NCBI GenBank assembly: GCA_026991885.1
Contig: JALXAQ010000236.1
Span: 1 to 36,704, forward strand
Length of the DNA stretch: 36,704 nucleotides
Origin: Thiotrichaceae bacterium
GTDB lineage: Bacteria > Pseudomonadota > Gammaproteobacteria > Beggiatoales > Beggiatoaceae
Direction: 5' to 3'
Made by a program: the position numbers and the translations under genes. The notes under the pieces were generated by a model that saw only the letters and a program-made list of their open reading frames with translations, made no database searches and was not told where the DNA came from. Numbering within the stretch: the first letter of the stretch is position 1; the number at the start of each line of letters is the position of its first letter. This document shows positions 7,376-18,059 of the stretch, one piece after another.

Positions 7376-8413
7376 TTACAGCGGCTGACTCACTATAATC
7401 TGAGGTTTTTTATCTGCTGGAAACTGCACACGCTTTGCCATCGCTGGATTGACATAGACTATCCCTTTTTCATCGACCAACATCACATATTTTATGCCCA
7501 TTTGTCGCGCTATGCGATGCCAGTCTTGCAATCCTGCCACGGTCAAAGCCGTTGAGGCTGCATCAGCGAGTGCGCCACTGCGATCAATGACTGTTACTGA
7601 GCTTATTCCTTGTGCTGGCTTGCCGTTGCGAGGATCAATAATGTGTGAATAACGCACGCCTTCATATTCTCTAAATCGTTCATAATTGCCTGAACTAATG
7701 ACACTTTCTTCGCCGTTCACCGCGACTGCTGCTAATATATCTGTGCCATTTGGATGACGAATGCCTATTAACCAAGGCTTGTCTCCCTTTTTGCCAATGG
7801 CTTTGAGGTTGCCGCCGGCATTGATGATGGCATTGTGTACGCCGAGTTGACGTAATTTTTCAATCGCTAAATCAACCGCATAACCTTTGGCAAAGGCACC
7901 AAAATCTAATTGTACTCCCCGATTCGTTGAATAAATCTGGTTGCCTTCTATATGAATATCTTCCATATTCGGTGCAAGCGCGACTAATTCGGCAATCTTT
8001 TCTGGCGACGGTGGTATAAATTCGCTGGATAAATCATCACTATGAAATCCCCATAGTTTTATCAATTGTCCTATCGCGGGATTAAATAATCCATCGCTTT
8101 GATTATAGAGGTGTTTTGATTTTTTTAATAAGGGTAAGAGCGATGGTTCTGTTATTGTCCAGACTTGTCCTGCGGCTATGGCTTGGTTTAAGTCGGTTAA
8201 GGGGCTTTTTTGCCATGCGTGCCAGTTGTGGTGCATGGTTTGAAAATCTTTGGCGATGGTATTAATCGCTTGGCTGGCTTTTTGTTCAGATACGCCCCAA
8301 ATGCTGATACCTACTATTGTGCCAAAGATATAAAATTGTTGTTGGTGGATTTGATGATTACAGCCGCTGAGGAGGAGTAATAATAAAATGAATGTGTAGG
8401 TGCGTTTTTGCAT
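7376..8413 (-). CDS. apbE: FAD:protein FMN transferase (ApbE lipoprotein)
   Basis: A 345-residue periplasmic lipoprotein. The lipobox LSGC at residues 15-18 follows a hydrophobic run, so it is lipid-anchored after export. ApbE transfers FMN from FAD to threonine in target proteins such as NqrB/NqrC and RnfD/RnfG subunits. Family motifs seen are LDFGAFAKGYAVDLAIEKL, NAGGNLKAIG, SGNYERF and HIIDPRNGKP, then the LADAASTALTV metal-site region. I start at ATG 8413 because it gives MQKRTYTFILLLLLLSGC, a proper lipoprotein signal. The longer frame adds 13 residues encoded partly by a palindromic repeat. No Nqr or Rnf genes are nearby. Confidence 0.95.
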   Translation of the reverse strand: MQKRTYTFILLLLLLSGCNHQIHQQQFYIFGTIVGISIWGVSEQKASQAINTIAKDFQTMHHNWHAWQKSPLTDLNQAIAAGQVWTITEPSLLPLLKKSKHLYNQSDGLFNPAIGQLIKLWGFHSDDLSSEFIPPSPEKIAELVALAPNMEDIHIEGNQIYSTNRGVQLDFGAFAKGYAVDLAIEKLRQLGVHNAIINAGGNLKAIGKKGDKPWLIGIRHPNGTDILAAVAVNGEESVISSGNYERFREYEGVRYSHIIDPRNGKPAQGISSVTVIDRSGALADAASTALTVAGLQDWHRIARQMGIKYVMLVDEKGIVYVNPAMAKRVQFPADKKPQIIVSQPL

Positions 8414-8430
8414 TTTTTTTTTATTTCCAT

Positions 8431-8573
8431 ACGACGCTCCGCGTCGAGGCATGCATTCCCACGCAGAGCGTGGGAACGAGAAAAAACGCAGAGCGTGGGA
8501 ACGAGAAACGCAGCAGGCATGTCCTCGTTCCCACGCTCTGCGTGGGAATGCATGCTGCGACGCTCTGCGTCGC
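8431..8573. repeat. Composite palindromic repeat, GCATTCCCACGCAGAGCGTGGGAACGAG family
   Basis: Contains a short hairpin (CGACGCTCCGCGTCG), the unit TTCCCACGCAGAGCGTGGGAA, a partial second copy, then an inverted full copy ending in GCGACGCTCTGCGTCGC. The two full units face each other (about 8445-8480 against 8523-8560), so the whole can fold as one long hairpin. It separates apbE from the isocitrate dehydrogenase gene. Confidence 0.85.
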
Positions 8574-8592
8574 GGTTAGCGGTATAAAAGAC

Positions 8593-10827
<2,235 letters not shown>

Positions 10828-10941
10828 CTATCTATTTGAGTGGTTTATCAAAAAAAAAGAAAAAAAAACAAAAAAAAACAAACGTTTTTATGCACAAGTT
10901 TATCGCCAAGCTGTTCCTAAAATTCAATTTTTTGAGGAGAT

Positions 10942-11032
10942 TAGGACTTACGCACTGAGTACAACGGATTACTCCGTTGTACTCATTATTATAGTAAATC
11001 AATAACTTATTATATTGAGTGCGTAAGTCCTA
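10942..11032. mobile_element. 91-bp MITE-like element with perfect 15-bp terminal inverted repeats
   Basis: TAGGACTTACGCACT (10942-10956) and its exact complement (11018-11032) bound an element with no coding capacity. Inside is a second palindrome, GTACAACGGATTACTCCGTTGTAC-like (10959-10982). The outer ends resemble termini I recall from cyanobacterial and Beggiatoa insertion sequences, so it was probably mobilised by a transposase encoded elsewhere. It abuts the truncated PIN gene. GTACAACGGATTA is shared with the element at 29371-29479. Confidence 0.8.
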
Positions 11033-11042
11033 GAGATATCAC

Positions 11043-11303
11043 TTATGGCGCTGGCGACTGTCGAGAAAAATGAGCATCAAGTTTATCTAAGGCTGACAGT
11101 CCCTCTTTAACTTTACATTGCGCCGCACGAGATAAAAAGCGCGTGTGTGCGTCAAATTCAACCAGTACCCTTGTAGAAATTTCTTCCCTCAAGAAATTAG
11201 CACAGATTATCACGCGACTGGCACCTGTTCCACTCAATAAGGTGGCAATAAATACGTTGGTATCTACAACAATTATTTTACTTTTGTTAAGTGGTTTATC
11301 CAA
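11043..11303 (-). pseudogene. Truncated PIN-domain toxin gene
   Basis: The N-terminal core of a PIN toxin is clear: KIIVVDTNVFIATLLSGTG has the first metal-binding aspartate, and VLVEFDAHTRFLS is the second helix. The frame stops after 86 residues, so the DAxI helix and final acidic residues of the roughly 130-residue family are missing. The stop lies 10 bases from a MITE, which suggests the 3' end was lost there. There is no ATG at the expected place before IIVVDTN; only a TTG at 11303. The frame also stays open upstream (DDYSEYDLDEIEKSL), resembling the tail of a lost antitoxin. Probably inactive. Confidence 0.65.
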
Positions 11304-11386
11304 GCTTTTTTCTATTTCATCCAGATCGTATTCCGAATAATCGTCGCTCAGTCAGCTAGTACAGGAGAGTGGAAATCCCCTGAGCA

Positions 11387-11437
11387 ATCGACGCAGAGCG
11401 TCGATGCCTGCATTCCCACGCAGAGCGTGGGAACGAG
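11387..11437. repeat. Composite palindromic repeat, GCATTCCCACGCAGAGCGTGGGAACGAG family
   Basis: Short hairpin TCGACGCAGAGCGTCGA followed by the long hairpin TTCCCACGCAGAGCGTGGGAA and ACGAG. Same order and spacing as at 30078-30127. It lies downstream of aclA. The rest of 11304-11516 holds only the short upstream extension of the PIN frame. Confidence 0.85.
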
Positions 11438-11516
11438 AAAATCTTCGGTTTTGATTTATCCCTGCTAATAACTAATCCCTGTAGTGGGCAGCGTTGTAAT
11501 TTATCCCGAACGATAG

Positions 11517-14261
11517 TTAATTCACAAAACGACACTTACTTGCTGGTGTCCGAGTATCCATATTGCGACCACGATTTAAATGGTCTTCGATTTCTGCCGC
11601 TTCGCCCGTTGTGCGTCCATATAGAAATGTCGTGAATGCGGCTTGTTCTAATGTCTGTTCACTGATTTTACCATCGACAAAGGGTTTCCAGAGCATCTTG
11701 AGTAAAATGACTGCAATAACGGCATCAATATTGACGCAATAGACTTTGTTACTAACGCCCGTTTTAAAGAGGGCTTGAACGAGTTCGTGATAGTATTCGT
11801 GGAATATGTTGAACGAACCACGTTGCTTGAATAAGTCCTTTACAAAGACTTCGCGTGGATCATAGTTGACGTCTTTGTCCTTAAAGACTGGGTGATTGAT
11901 ACAAGGAATCTTCAAATAAGAGAGATTGCCTTCTGATTTCGCTTTGGCTTTATATGCCTTATATTCTTTAGCATAGTCCATTGCCATTGCGCTGATATCT
12001 AAACCCTGTTTTTGGTCGCTACCTGGCTCGGTTAAAGTGCTGCCCTTAAAGCGTTCAAGGAGGAATTGTATCGCTTCAAAACCATTCCCGCCATGTGCAT
12101 AACCGGTATGCGTTAAAAAGCCGACATAAGCTTTATTGATTTGTACGCGATCCGGCACTTCTGGTCCATCAGCACTGACGGCTCCTTTTGCGCCTTGTGC
12201 AGAAATGGTACCTGGTCCATTGGTGACAATCAATCCTAATAAGACGGTGAAGGAAAATAAGGATTCTTTATCAGGGCGTTTGCCTAATAGGGCTAAATAA
12301 GCCGTTTCAGTAAAACTCCAACTACTCATCAATTTGAGATTATCGACTCCACAAAAGCTTTCTTTATCTTGGCGGCTGGCAGCGACTGATGCGCCAATCA
12401 TGGTGCTGAAGATACGGAAGTGCCAAGGCATGTTTATCATCATTCTCATAGATAAACGCTTGTGAACCAGTTCTCTCCAACCGAGATGACAGGTAATCGC
12501 GGCGAGGACGACTTGTCCTGTGAGTTTAGCATCGCTGCGTGTTGCGAGTTCGTCGATAAAGTTGATGAAGACTGATTTGGCGCCGCATTTTTTAGCCGCT
12601 TGGAGTATCATTTGACCACAGGGATCGCCTTCTTTTGAGACTAAAGCGTCTTTAGTGTCTGGGTCAGCCAAGGCGGCATTCAGTTGTTTGTTAATGTCAT
12701 AGGAGGTCTCGGTGGGATTAACAAGTCCTGAGTCTTTAAAAAGATTGAGGAGTATTTCTACTGCTTTGCGGGCAGGATTGGCCGTATTTGGTCCTAAAAT
12801 AGCAATGGCTGCGGAGAGTACTGTATTGGGACTATTACCGGCTTCACGACTCGCTTCTGCGGCCATTAAAGCTGGCGTATTATGTTGATTAACCAAGGCA
12901 TTTAAGGCAACATTGGCGAGAGCACGTCCATTTTCATCAGGATATTTTTGCACTAAGGACATGACTAAGTTGTCCTCGTATGGGTGCAAGGCGGCATCTA
13001 AAACGCTGATGCCATACAATTTGCTGATCTGAGTTTTGGGATCCATCATTGTGGCCCCAGACGCATCTTTCATCACCTGGCGTGGCAATGTGATGCCTAA
13101 TTGGCTGGTCAATAGTGCCAATTGTTCTTTATAGGGAGAAATCGCTTCAACGACTTCAAGGTTCAAGTTGCTTGGCAATTCTATACCTTGATTGTTGCTG
13201 AGCCATGGTTTTAGAGAGAGATCGCCAATCGGTTCAAAATCAGGGGGATTACCATTCGCTTTCATGACTGCTGTCATGGCTTGGGGAATATAAGCGATAT
13301 TCGTGACTACCGCCCCTTTGGCAGAGTAAACAGGGTTGTCAGGTGTATAAACATCATTGACACCAAATTTGGTCATAAACCATTTTTCTTTTTCGGCGGC
13401 ATTGTCGCCAGCACCCGCGATAGCACCCGCATGTCCACAAGCTCTCGTGAGTTTGGCTTTCCAACGACCTACGACACAGGCAATAACGGGTTTTTTGAAT
13501 TCTAAGTCATATTCATAGTAACCCCCTGGCTCGATGTACATCACTGCCGCTTTGCTACGATCATCGTTGTGAAAAGCATGAGTAAATTCGGCAGCTGCAA
13601 AGTGGATATAGACATCTTTACCAGAGGAGAGTGAAACGGTGGTGCCCCAACCTGCGGTGAGGAGATAAGTCGCCATCGTTGTGGTAAAGTTGCCAGAGTT
13701 AGAATAAATCGCAATAGAGCCAGGGACTAAGGATTCTTCAGGTGAATTACCCCCTAAGGCGCCGCCGATACGCACATGTTGGTGTGCATCAGCTATACCT
13801 AAACAGTTGCCACCAAAGAGATCAACTTGATGGCGTTGACAATATTGTCTGATGATACGGGCATCACTCAGGGCTACTTTTTCGGTCAGAATGACGATTT
13901 TGTTGATGGCTGGATTAACACGTACCGCTTCGATAACGGCATCTTTCACGCCACTGGGTGGCACATAAACGACGGCAACATTGAATTGATGACCGGCTTC
14001 TAAAGCTTCTGCAACGCTGTTGTAAACGGGGATCTCACCGATTTTAGTTTTTAAAACTGAGCCGCCGCGCCCGGGCATGGTACCGCAAACTATGTTGCCA
14101 TTAGAATAAACATGGCTAACGGGTGTGACTGTACGGCTTTCGTTACCGAGAATATTTAAGACGCAAACTCGGTCTTCACAAGTGGCCATTTCTGCTAAGG
14201 AATTGATGCCGACATAGTAGTGTGGAAAGGCATCAACACTGTATGATTTGTTTTCAGTCAT
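11517..14261 (-). CDS. aclA: ATP-citrate lyase, large subunit (SCS-alpha plus citrate-synthase domains), probable type II
   Basis: A 914-residue cytoplasmic protein. Residues 1-330 are a succinyl-CoA-synthetase-alpha-like region with a CoA-binding Rossmann fold (GGNCLGIADA, SIAIYSNSGNFTTTMA) and the phosphohistidine site CGHAGAIAGAG, H277. Residues about 560-880 are citrate-synthase-like (WSFTETAYLALLGKRPDKES, then NGPGTISAQGAKGAVSADGP and HTGYAHGGNGFEA), cleaving citryl-CoA to acetyl-CoA and oxaloacetate. The middle (360-550) is an extra segment: the protein is about 300 residues longer than Chlorobium AclA. That matches what I recall as type II ATP-citrate lyase of Magnetococcus and the Riftia symbiont. 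It follows aclB after 8 bases, as in classical aclBA operons. A divergent citryl-CoA synthetase/lyase is the alternative. Confidence 0.85.
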   Translation of the reverse strand: MTENKSYSVDAFPHYYVGINSLAEMATCEDRVCVLNILGNESRTVTPVSHVYSNGNIVCGTMPGRGGSVLKTKIGEIPVYNSVAEALEAGHQFNVAVVYVPPSGVKDAVIEAVRVNPAINKIVILTEKVALSDARIIRQYCQRHQVDLFGGNCLGIADAHQHVRIGGALGGNSPEESLVPGSIAIYSNSGNFTTTMATYLLTAGWGTTVSLSSGKDVYIHFAAAEFTHAFHNDDRSKAAVMYIEPGGYYEYDLEFKKPVIACVVGRWKAKLTRACGHAGAIAGAGDNAAEKEKWFMTKFGVNDVYTPDNPVYSAKGAVVTNIAYIPQAMTAVMKANGNPPDFEPIGDLSLKPWLSNNQGIELPSNLNLEVVEAISPYKEQLALLTSQLGITLPRQVMKDASGATMMDPKTQISKLYGISVLDAALHPYEDNLVMSLVQKYPDENGRALANVALNALVNQHNTPALMAAEASREAGNSPNTVLSAAIAILGPNTANPARKAVEILLNLFKDSGLVNPTETSYDINKQLNAALADPDTKDALVSKEGDPCGQMILQAAKKCGAKSVFINFIDELATRSDAKLTGQVVLAAITCHLGWRELVHKRLSMRMMINMPWHFRIFSTMIGASVAASRQDKESFCGVDNLKLMSSWSFTETAYLALLGKRPDKESLFSFTVLLGLIVTNGPGTISAQGAKGAVSADGPEVPDRVQINKAYVGFLTHTGYAHGGNGFEAIQFLLERFKGSTLTEPGSDQKQGLDISAMAMDYAKEYKAYKAKAKSEGNLSYLKIPCINHPVFKDKDVNYDPREVFVKDLFKQRGSFNIFHEYYHELVQALFKTGVSNKVYCVNIDAVIAVILLKMLWKPFVDGKISEQTLEQAAFTTFLYGRTTGEAAEIEDHLNRGRNMDTRTPASKCRFVN

Positions 14262-14269
14262 AATATGAA

Positions 14270-15538
14270 TTAAATCCCCATTTGTTTAGCGATGAGTTCT
14301 TTGCCGCCTTGTGACATCCAGTTATCAATGTCTATCGCGTAATTGACGACACCACTCATGGCAGAATCGTATCCAAACATACAATAGGGAATACCTAAGG
14401 CGTCTAGGGTGTCTTTCAAATAAGTCATGCCACGTACCAAGTTAGGTCCGCCGCGCCCGACGACGACATATATTGGTAACGGACCATGGGTATTGAAGTA
14501 GTCACGCAACGCATTCGCCATGCCACGGAAGGTTTCATAAATATCGGTATTATTCGCTTTACCACCGATAATAAATAAAACGTTAGTTTGGGCGAGCCAA
14601 TGTTTGTAAACGATGCGGCTGATGTCGAACATTTTTTGATAGGGCGGATTACCCCCGAAATCAGATGAGATACTCCCTTTTTCGCCTAACAATTCAGTGA
14701 CCAAAGCATTAGCACCGCCACCAAAGGTCATCGCAGTAATGGTCCCCCTTTCATTGGTGACAAAGACGTCAGATTGTCCTTGATAGGTACGCAATTGATT
14801 GACTTCCAATTCAAATTCAGAATAACTGGATGTATCTAAGTCCTCTGGTAAATCTAAACGCTTCCAGGCAGGATCATCGGTGTCAAAACTACATTTAAAG
14901 TCACAAGCGACGGGTACTAAACGACCACGCTCGTCAGGCATCATGCGAATGGGGTTTAATTCTAAAGTGGCCATACCATAATGGTGGAATAAGTCCCATA
15001 ATTTTGGTAGGTTTTGCACTAAGGGACTGATAATCTCGTTTGGCGCATTGATTTTATTAAGCGCGTTGGTGACGACAAAACCTTTAAAGCCAGTTAGCGC
15101 ATCAAAGGGAATGGTGGCAATTTTATCTTTGAGTAATTCTTCAATATCCATGCCCCCATGATGGGTAATAGTCAGTGTAGGTGCTCTAAAACGTGTGCTG
15201 TCACTGATAGAAACGTAAATCTCATATTTAGCTGGAATGGCACTTTCAAATGTCACGCCTTCAGCTTTGGCAAAGCTATTGCCATGCCAGTGTTCGACAA
15301 AATAAAGGCGTTCTTTTTCTTTCATGGCTGTCGCTAAATCGCTGGCTTTGCCAATAAGCCCTGCTTTACCTTTTTTACCGATACCGCCTTTGAAAATGGG
15401 TTTGACAAAAATACTGCCCCAGCGATCTATCATGTCTTTTATTTGGTCAGTTTTGGCTTCAGGTCCTAACACTTCTGAAGTCGGAAAACCGACGTAGTTG
15501 AGGAGTTTAGAACCCCACAACATGCCTGTAATTTGCAT
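14270..15538 (-). CDS. aclB: ATP-citrate lyase, small subunit (SCS-beta-like, ATP-grasp)
   Basis: A 422-residue protein with an N-terminal ATP-grasp fold (IFVKPIFKGGIGKKGKAGLI, residues about 43-62; citrate- and ATP-binding loops GMATLELNPIRMMPDERG, 194-211) and a C-terminal CoA-ligase domain (MTFGGGANALVTELLGEKG, then DFGGNPPYQKMFDI). This is the layout of succinyl-CoA synthetase beta and of AclB. The product probably pairs with the 914-residue subunit to phosphorylate and activate citrate. Length is close to Chlorobium AclB (about 400). GAGGAG lies 12 bases before the ATG. It opens a two-gene operon on the minus strand. A plain SucC is unlikely because the downstream gene carries a citrate-synthase domain. 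Confidence 0.87.
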   Translation of the reverse strand: MQITGMLWGSKLLNYVGFPTSEVLGPEAKTDQIKDMIDRWGSIFVKPIFKGGIGKKGKAGLIGKASDLATAMKEKERLYFVEHWHGNSFAKAEGVTFESAIPAKYEIYVSISDSTRFRAPTLTITHHGGMDIEELLKDKIATIPFDALTGFKGFVVTNALNKINAPNEIISPLVQNLPKLWDLFHHYGMATLELNPIRMMPDERGRLVPVACDFKCSFDTDDPAWKRLDLPEDLDTSSYSEFELEVNQLRTYQGQSDVFVTNERGTITAMTFGGGANALVTELLGEKGSISSDFGGNPPYQKMFDISRIVYKHWLAQTNVLFIIGGKANNTDIYETFRGMANALRDYFNTHGPLPIYVVVGRGGPNLVRGMTYLKDTLDALGIPYCMFGYDSAMSGVVNYAIDIDNWMSQGGKELIAKQMGI

Positions 15539-15651
15539 TATTTGTAAAAACTCCTCAATAATTTATTTATGAGTATATAAAAATCATATTTTTTAAATCG
15601 TGTGTCCACATGAAATATAGGATAAATGATGAGGACAAGTCAAGCTGAACG

Positions 15652-15671
15652 GTCCAAGATAAATCTTGGAC
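15652..15671. repeat. Dispersed repeat, GTCCAAGAT family, symmetric form
   Basis: GTCCAAGATAAATCTTGGAC folds into a 9-base-pair stem with a 2-base centre and is followed by a T-rich run (TATTTTTTA) on the plus strand. It lies between the aclB promoter region and the end of the PilZ gene. Confidence 0.8.
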
Positions 15672-15705
15672 TATTTTTTATAGCTGATAACTGATAACGG
15701 ATAAG

Positions 15706-16098
15706 CTATAAGGATGGCACTTTGTTCCAAGCCAGATTGTCGGCAACATTATGTGTTATATTATTAATAACTTCACGCAGCTCTGGTGAAAGCTCCACAA
15801 ACACTAAGCCTGTTCGATTAAAATAAGGTTTGGCATCAGTATCAACCCAACGACTGGTGGCCTGAAATAATATGCGCTCATCAGTTATATTCTCATCAAG
15901 AGAGGCCTCCTTTAAATCTTCCAAGCGGATTGCTAAAGAAAAAGTTTGACCCATTTTGATGGGAGTCGGACTGAAAAGCAGAATGCCGTCCTTGCTTATG
16001 TCGGCGATATAACCTAAAACGTCGTTGCTTTTTGCATCTAATGCGGGCAAAAATAACAGCAACTCCCATCTGCGGCCATTTCTACGAGATTCTTTCAT
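15706..16098 (-). CDS. PilZ-domain protein, putative c-di-GMP receptor
   Basis: A 130-residue single-domain protein. The N-terminal SRRNGRRWELLLFLPAL has the RxxxR part of the c-di-GMP-binding motif, and YIADISKDGILLFS supplies the DxSxxG part, so binding looks intact. A beta-barrel pattern follows (GQTFSLAIRL, ILFQATSRWV, RTGLVFVELS). PilZ proteins pass c-di-GMP signals to motility, pili or polysaccharide export. The start at 16098 is set by AGGAG five to six bases upstream; the longer frame adds 8 residues without support. No cyclase or phosphodiesterase is adjacent, so the target is unknown. Confidence 0.88.
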   Translation of the reverse strand: MKESRRNGRRWELLLFLPALDAKSNDVLGYIADISKDGILLFSPTPIKMGQTFSLAIRLEDLKEASLDENITDERILFQATSRWVDTDAKPYFNRTGLVFVELSPELREVINNITHNVADNLAWNKVPSL

Positions 16099-16176
16099 GT
16101 TAGCTCCTAGCAAATAAAACATATAAAAAAAAATTTAAAATTTATATTAGCAAAAAAATTATCCAAAGGCGATTTA

Positions 16177-16209
16177 AAAAATCCTATTTCTTTAAGAAAT
16201 AGGATTTTT
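16177..16209. repeat. Hairpin AAAAATCCTATTTC / GAAATAGGATTTTT
   Basis: Perfect 14-base arms around a 5-base loop. The right half (AGAAATAGGATTTTT) recurs at about 24038-24052, so this is a dispersed element rather than a unique terminator. It sits between the divergent PilZ gene and rnpB. Its A/T tails would let it act as a terminator in either direction. Confidence 0.7.
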
Positions 16210-16243
16210 AGATGTAGGACTACCCAATATCGTCTAATTATTT

Positions 16244-16249
16244 TATAAT
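16244..16249 (+). promoter_or_regulatory. Probable -10 box of rnpB
   Basis: TATAAT lies about seven bases upstream of the first predicted base of RNase P RNA. No good -35 box is seen at the expected spacing, so the assignment rests on the -10 match and position. Confidence 0.55.
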
Positions 16250-16255
16250 GCTCAT

Positions 16256-16618
<363 letters not shown>

Positions 16619-16660
16619 TCTCATTAACTCTTCAACATTTCCCCCATTCAGGATTGAGCT

Positions 16661-17200
16661 ATGCAAATCAAAAGTCGTTGGAACAAACGCGCTAAAGAGC
16701 AATCTATCGAAGAGATTGCTGGTGCTTTGGGTTTTATTAGTTGGAAAATAGCGACTAATGCTGTATTAGAATTGGAAAAAAAAGGCTATGAAACAGATAG
16801 TAATGCCCATCGCCTTCAGATTATTGGGGAATTTTTAGCCTTTTTGCTCCAGGTGGCAGACAGGTTGGCTTTTGTCAAGATGGAAAGTGATGAGCGGCGA
16901 CGTTTTATCAGTGCATTGGCAATGCATATTGTAAATACCTTTGTTGGGAATCAATATGATGTTTTGGGAGAAGGTGAGCATCAAAAGGCGTTTATTGAGT
17001 TGCTTAACCAACGGGCGGATGATTATGCAGGGTTAAGTTTCGATGAGGGTGAAGCAGGATTTGATTTTCGACGTTTTTTTGGTGAACAAGTCGCTGCCGT
17101 TATGCGGGAAAAGCACTTTGTCAGCCAAGAGGTTATGGATATAGAGGGACCAGATGCGATAAAAATGCTTAAAAAATCAATGCAGGATTTGTTTAAATAA
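16661..17200 (+). CDS. Hypothetical protein, soluble and helical
   Basis: A 179-residue protein that I do not recognise. There is no signal peptide, membrane span or known motif. It is rich in charged helices (SRWNKRAKEQSIEEIAGALG near the start, GEFLAFLLQVADRLAFVKME in the middle), with two acidic and aromatic stretches (FDEGEAGFDFRRFFGEQVAA). Codon use and length support a real gene. It starts about 40 bases after RNase P RNA and may be read from the same promoter. Its end is followed by an inverted repeat. Confidence 0.7.
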   Translation: MQIKSRWNKRAKEQSIEEIAGALGFISWKIATNAVLELEKKGYETDSNAHRLQIIGEFLAFLLQVADRLAFVKMESDERRRFISALAMHIVNTFVGNQYDVLGEGEHQKAFIELLNQRADDYAGLSFDEGEAGFDFRRFFGEQVAAVMREKHFVSQEVMDIEGPDAIKMLKKSMQDLFK

Positions 17201-17213
17201 CTCAAGTTGTGAA

Positions 17214-17284
17214 GGGCAACCATAAAGGATTGCCCCTACATCATAAAACGGTGGAATCGTAGGGGCAATCCCTTGTGGTTGCCC
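17214..17284. repeat. Inverted repeat, GGGCAACC-ATTGCCCCTAC family
   Basis: GGGCAACCATAAAGGATTGC-CCCTAC (17214-17239) faces its near-perfect complement (17259-17284, two mismatches) across about 19 bases. I recall similar GTAGGGGCAATCCC units dispersed in other bacteria such as cyanobacteria. It lies between the hypothetical gene and the MipA-like gene and may end transcription of the former. Confidence 0.8.
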
Positions 17285-17310
17285 AATGGCACTTGACTTT
17301 GGAGGCTATG

Positions 17311-18054
17311 ATGAAAAAACTTTACGGATTAGTGATTATGGTTGGATTGAGTTCTCCACTCTTTGCCGCTTCACCTTACCAAACGGGTAATAGTTGGCAC
17401 GGTATCATAGGGCTAGGGGTTCTTTTTCGCGCTGAGCCTTATAAGGAAATCGATAATAGCACTTGGCTATTGCCTCATCTGATTATGAGACGCGGAAATT
17501 TTTTCATTGATGGTTTAAACATAGGCTATCATGCCGCTGAAAGTACTCAGGGTCGTTTTGATTTGATCCTGACACCTCGTTTAGAAGGCTTTGAGGCAGA
17601 TGATGGCATGGAAGATCGCGATCCATCCCTAGATGGTGGCATTGCAGCTAGCTGGCGACAAGGCACCGTTGAATTTAAGTTTTCGGCAGTGACTGATTTA
17701 CTTAATAAGAGCAGCGGAAAAGAAATCACCGCCTCTCTCGCTAAGACTTATATATTAACTCGTCAATTGACTCTCCTCACTCCCAGTATTGGATTGAAAT
17801 GGCAAAATGATAATTTGGTCAATTATTACTATGGGGTTAAGGATAGTGAAGCGAGAGTCAATCGTCCCGCCTACACGAGCAATGCGATTGTTAATTACAT
17901 TCTCGCTGTGAATGCAACCTATTCATTGACTAAACGTTCTACTTTATTTGCAGATATTGAATATGAACGCTTTGGCGATGATATTTCTGACAGCCCACTC
18001 GTTGATAAGGATCAAATTTTTCGGTTTTTTCTGGGTTATGGTTGGCAGTTTTAA
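17311..18054 (+). CDS. MipA/OmpV-family outer-membrane protein
   Basis: A 247-residue protein with a signal peptide (KKLYGLVIMVGLSSPLFAA) and a beta-barrel pattern ending in an aromatic C-terminal signature (FFLGYGWQF). The family feature LVNYYYGVKDSEARVNRPAY sits near residues 166-185. MipA scaffolds murein-modifying enzymes in E. coli, while OmpV relatives are adhesins or porins; the role here is open. I chose ATG 17311 because GGAGG is 5 bases upstream and it starts the signal peptide cleanly. The tandem ATG at 17308 is too close to the ribosome site, and longer starts run into the inverted repeat. Confidence 0.88.
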   Translation: MKKLYGLVIMVGLSSPLFAASPYQTGNSWHGIIGLGVLFRAEPYKEIDNSTWLLPHLIMRRGNFFIDGLNIGYHAAESTQGRFDLILTPRLEGFEADDGMEDRDPSLDGGIAASWRQGTVEFKFSAVTDLLNKSSGKEITASLAKTYILTRQLTLLTPSIGLKWQNDNLVNYYYGVKDSEARVNRPAYTSNAIVNYILAVNATYSLTKRSTLFADIEYERFGDDISDSPLVDKDQIFRFFLGYGWQF

Positions 18055-18059
18055 ATAAT

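Noticed and set aside
8431-8573. CRISPR-like repeats
   Set aside because: The units are palindromes of unequal spacing in both orientations, with no regular spacers and no cas genes.
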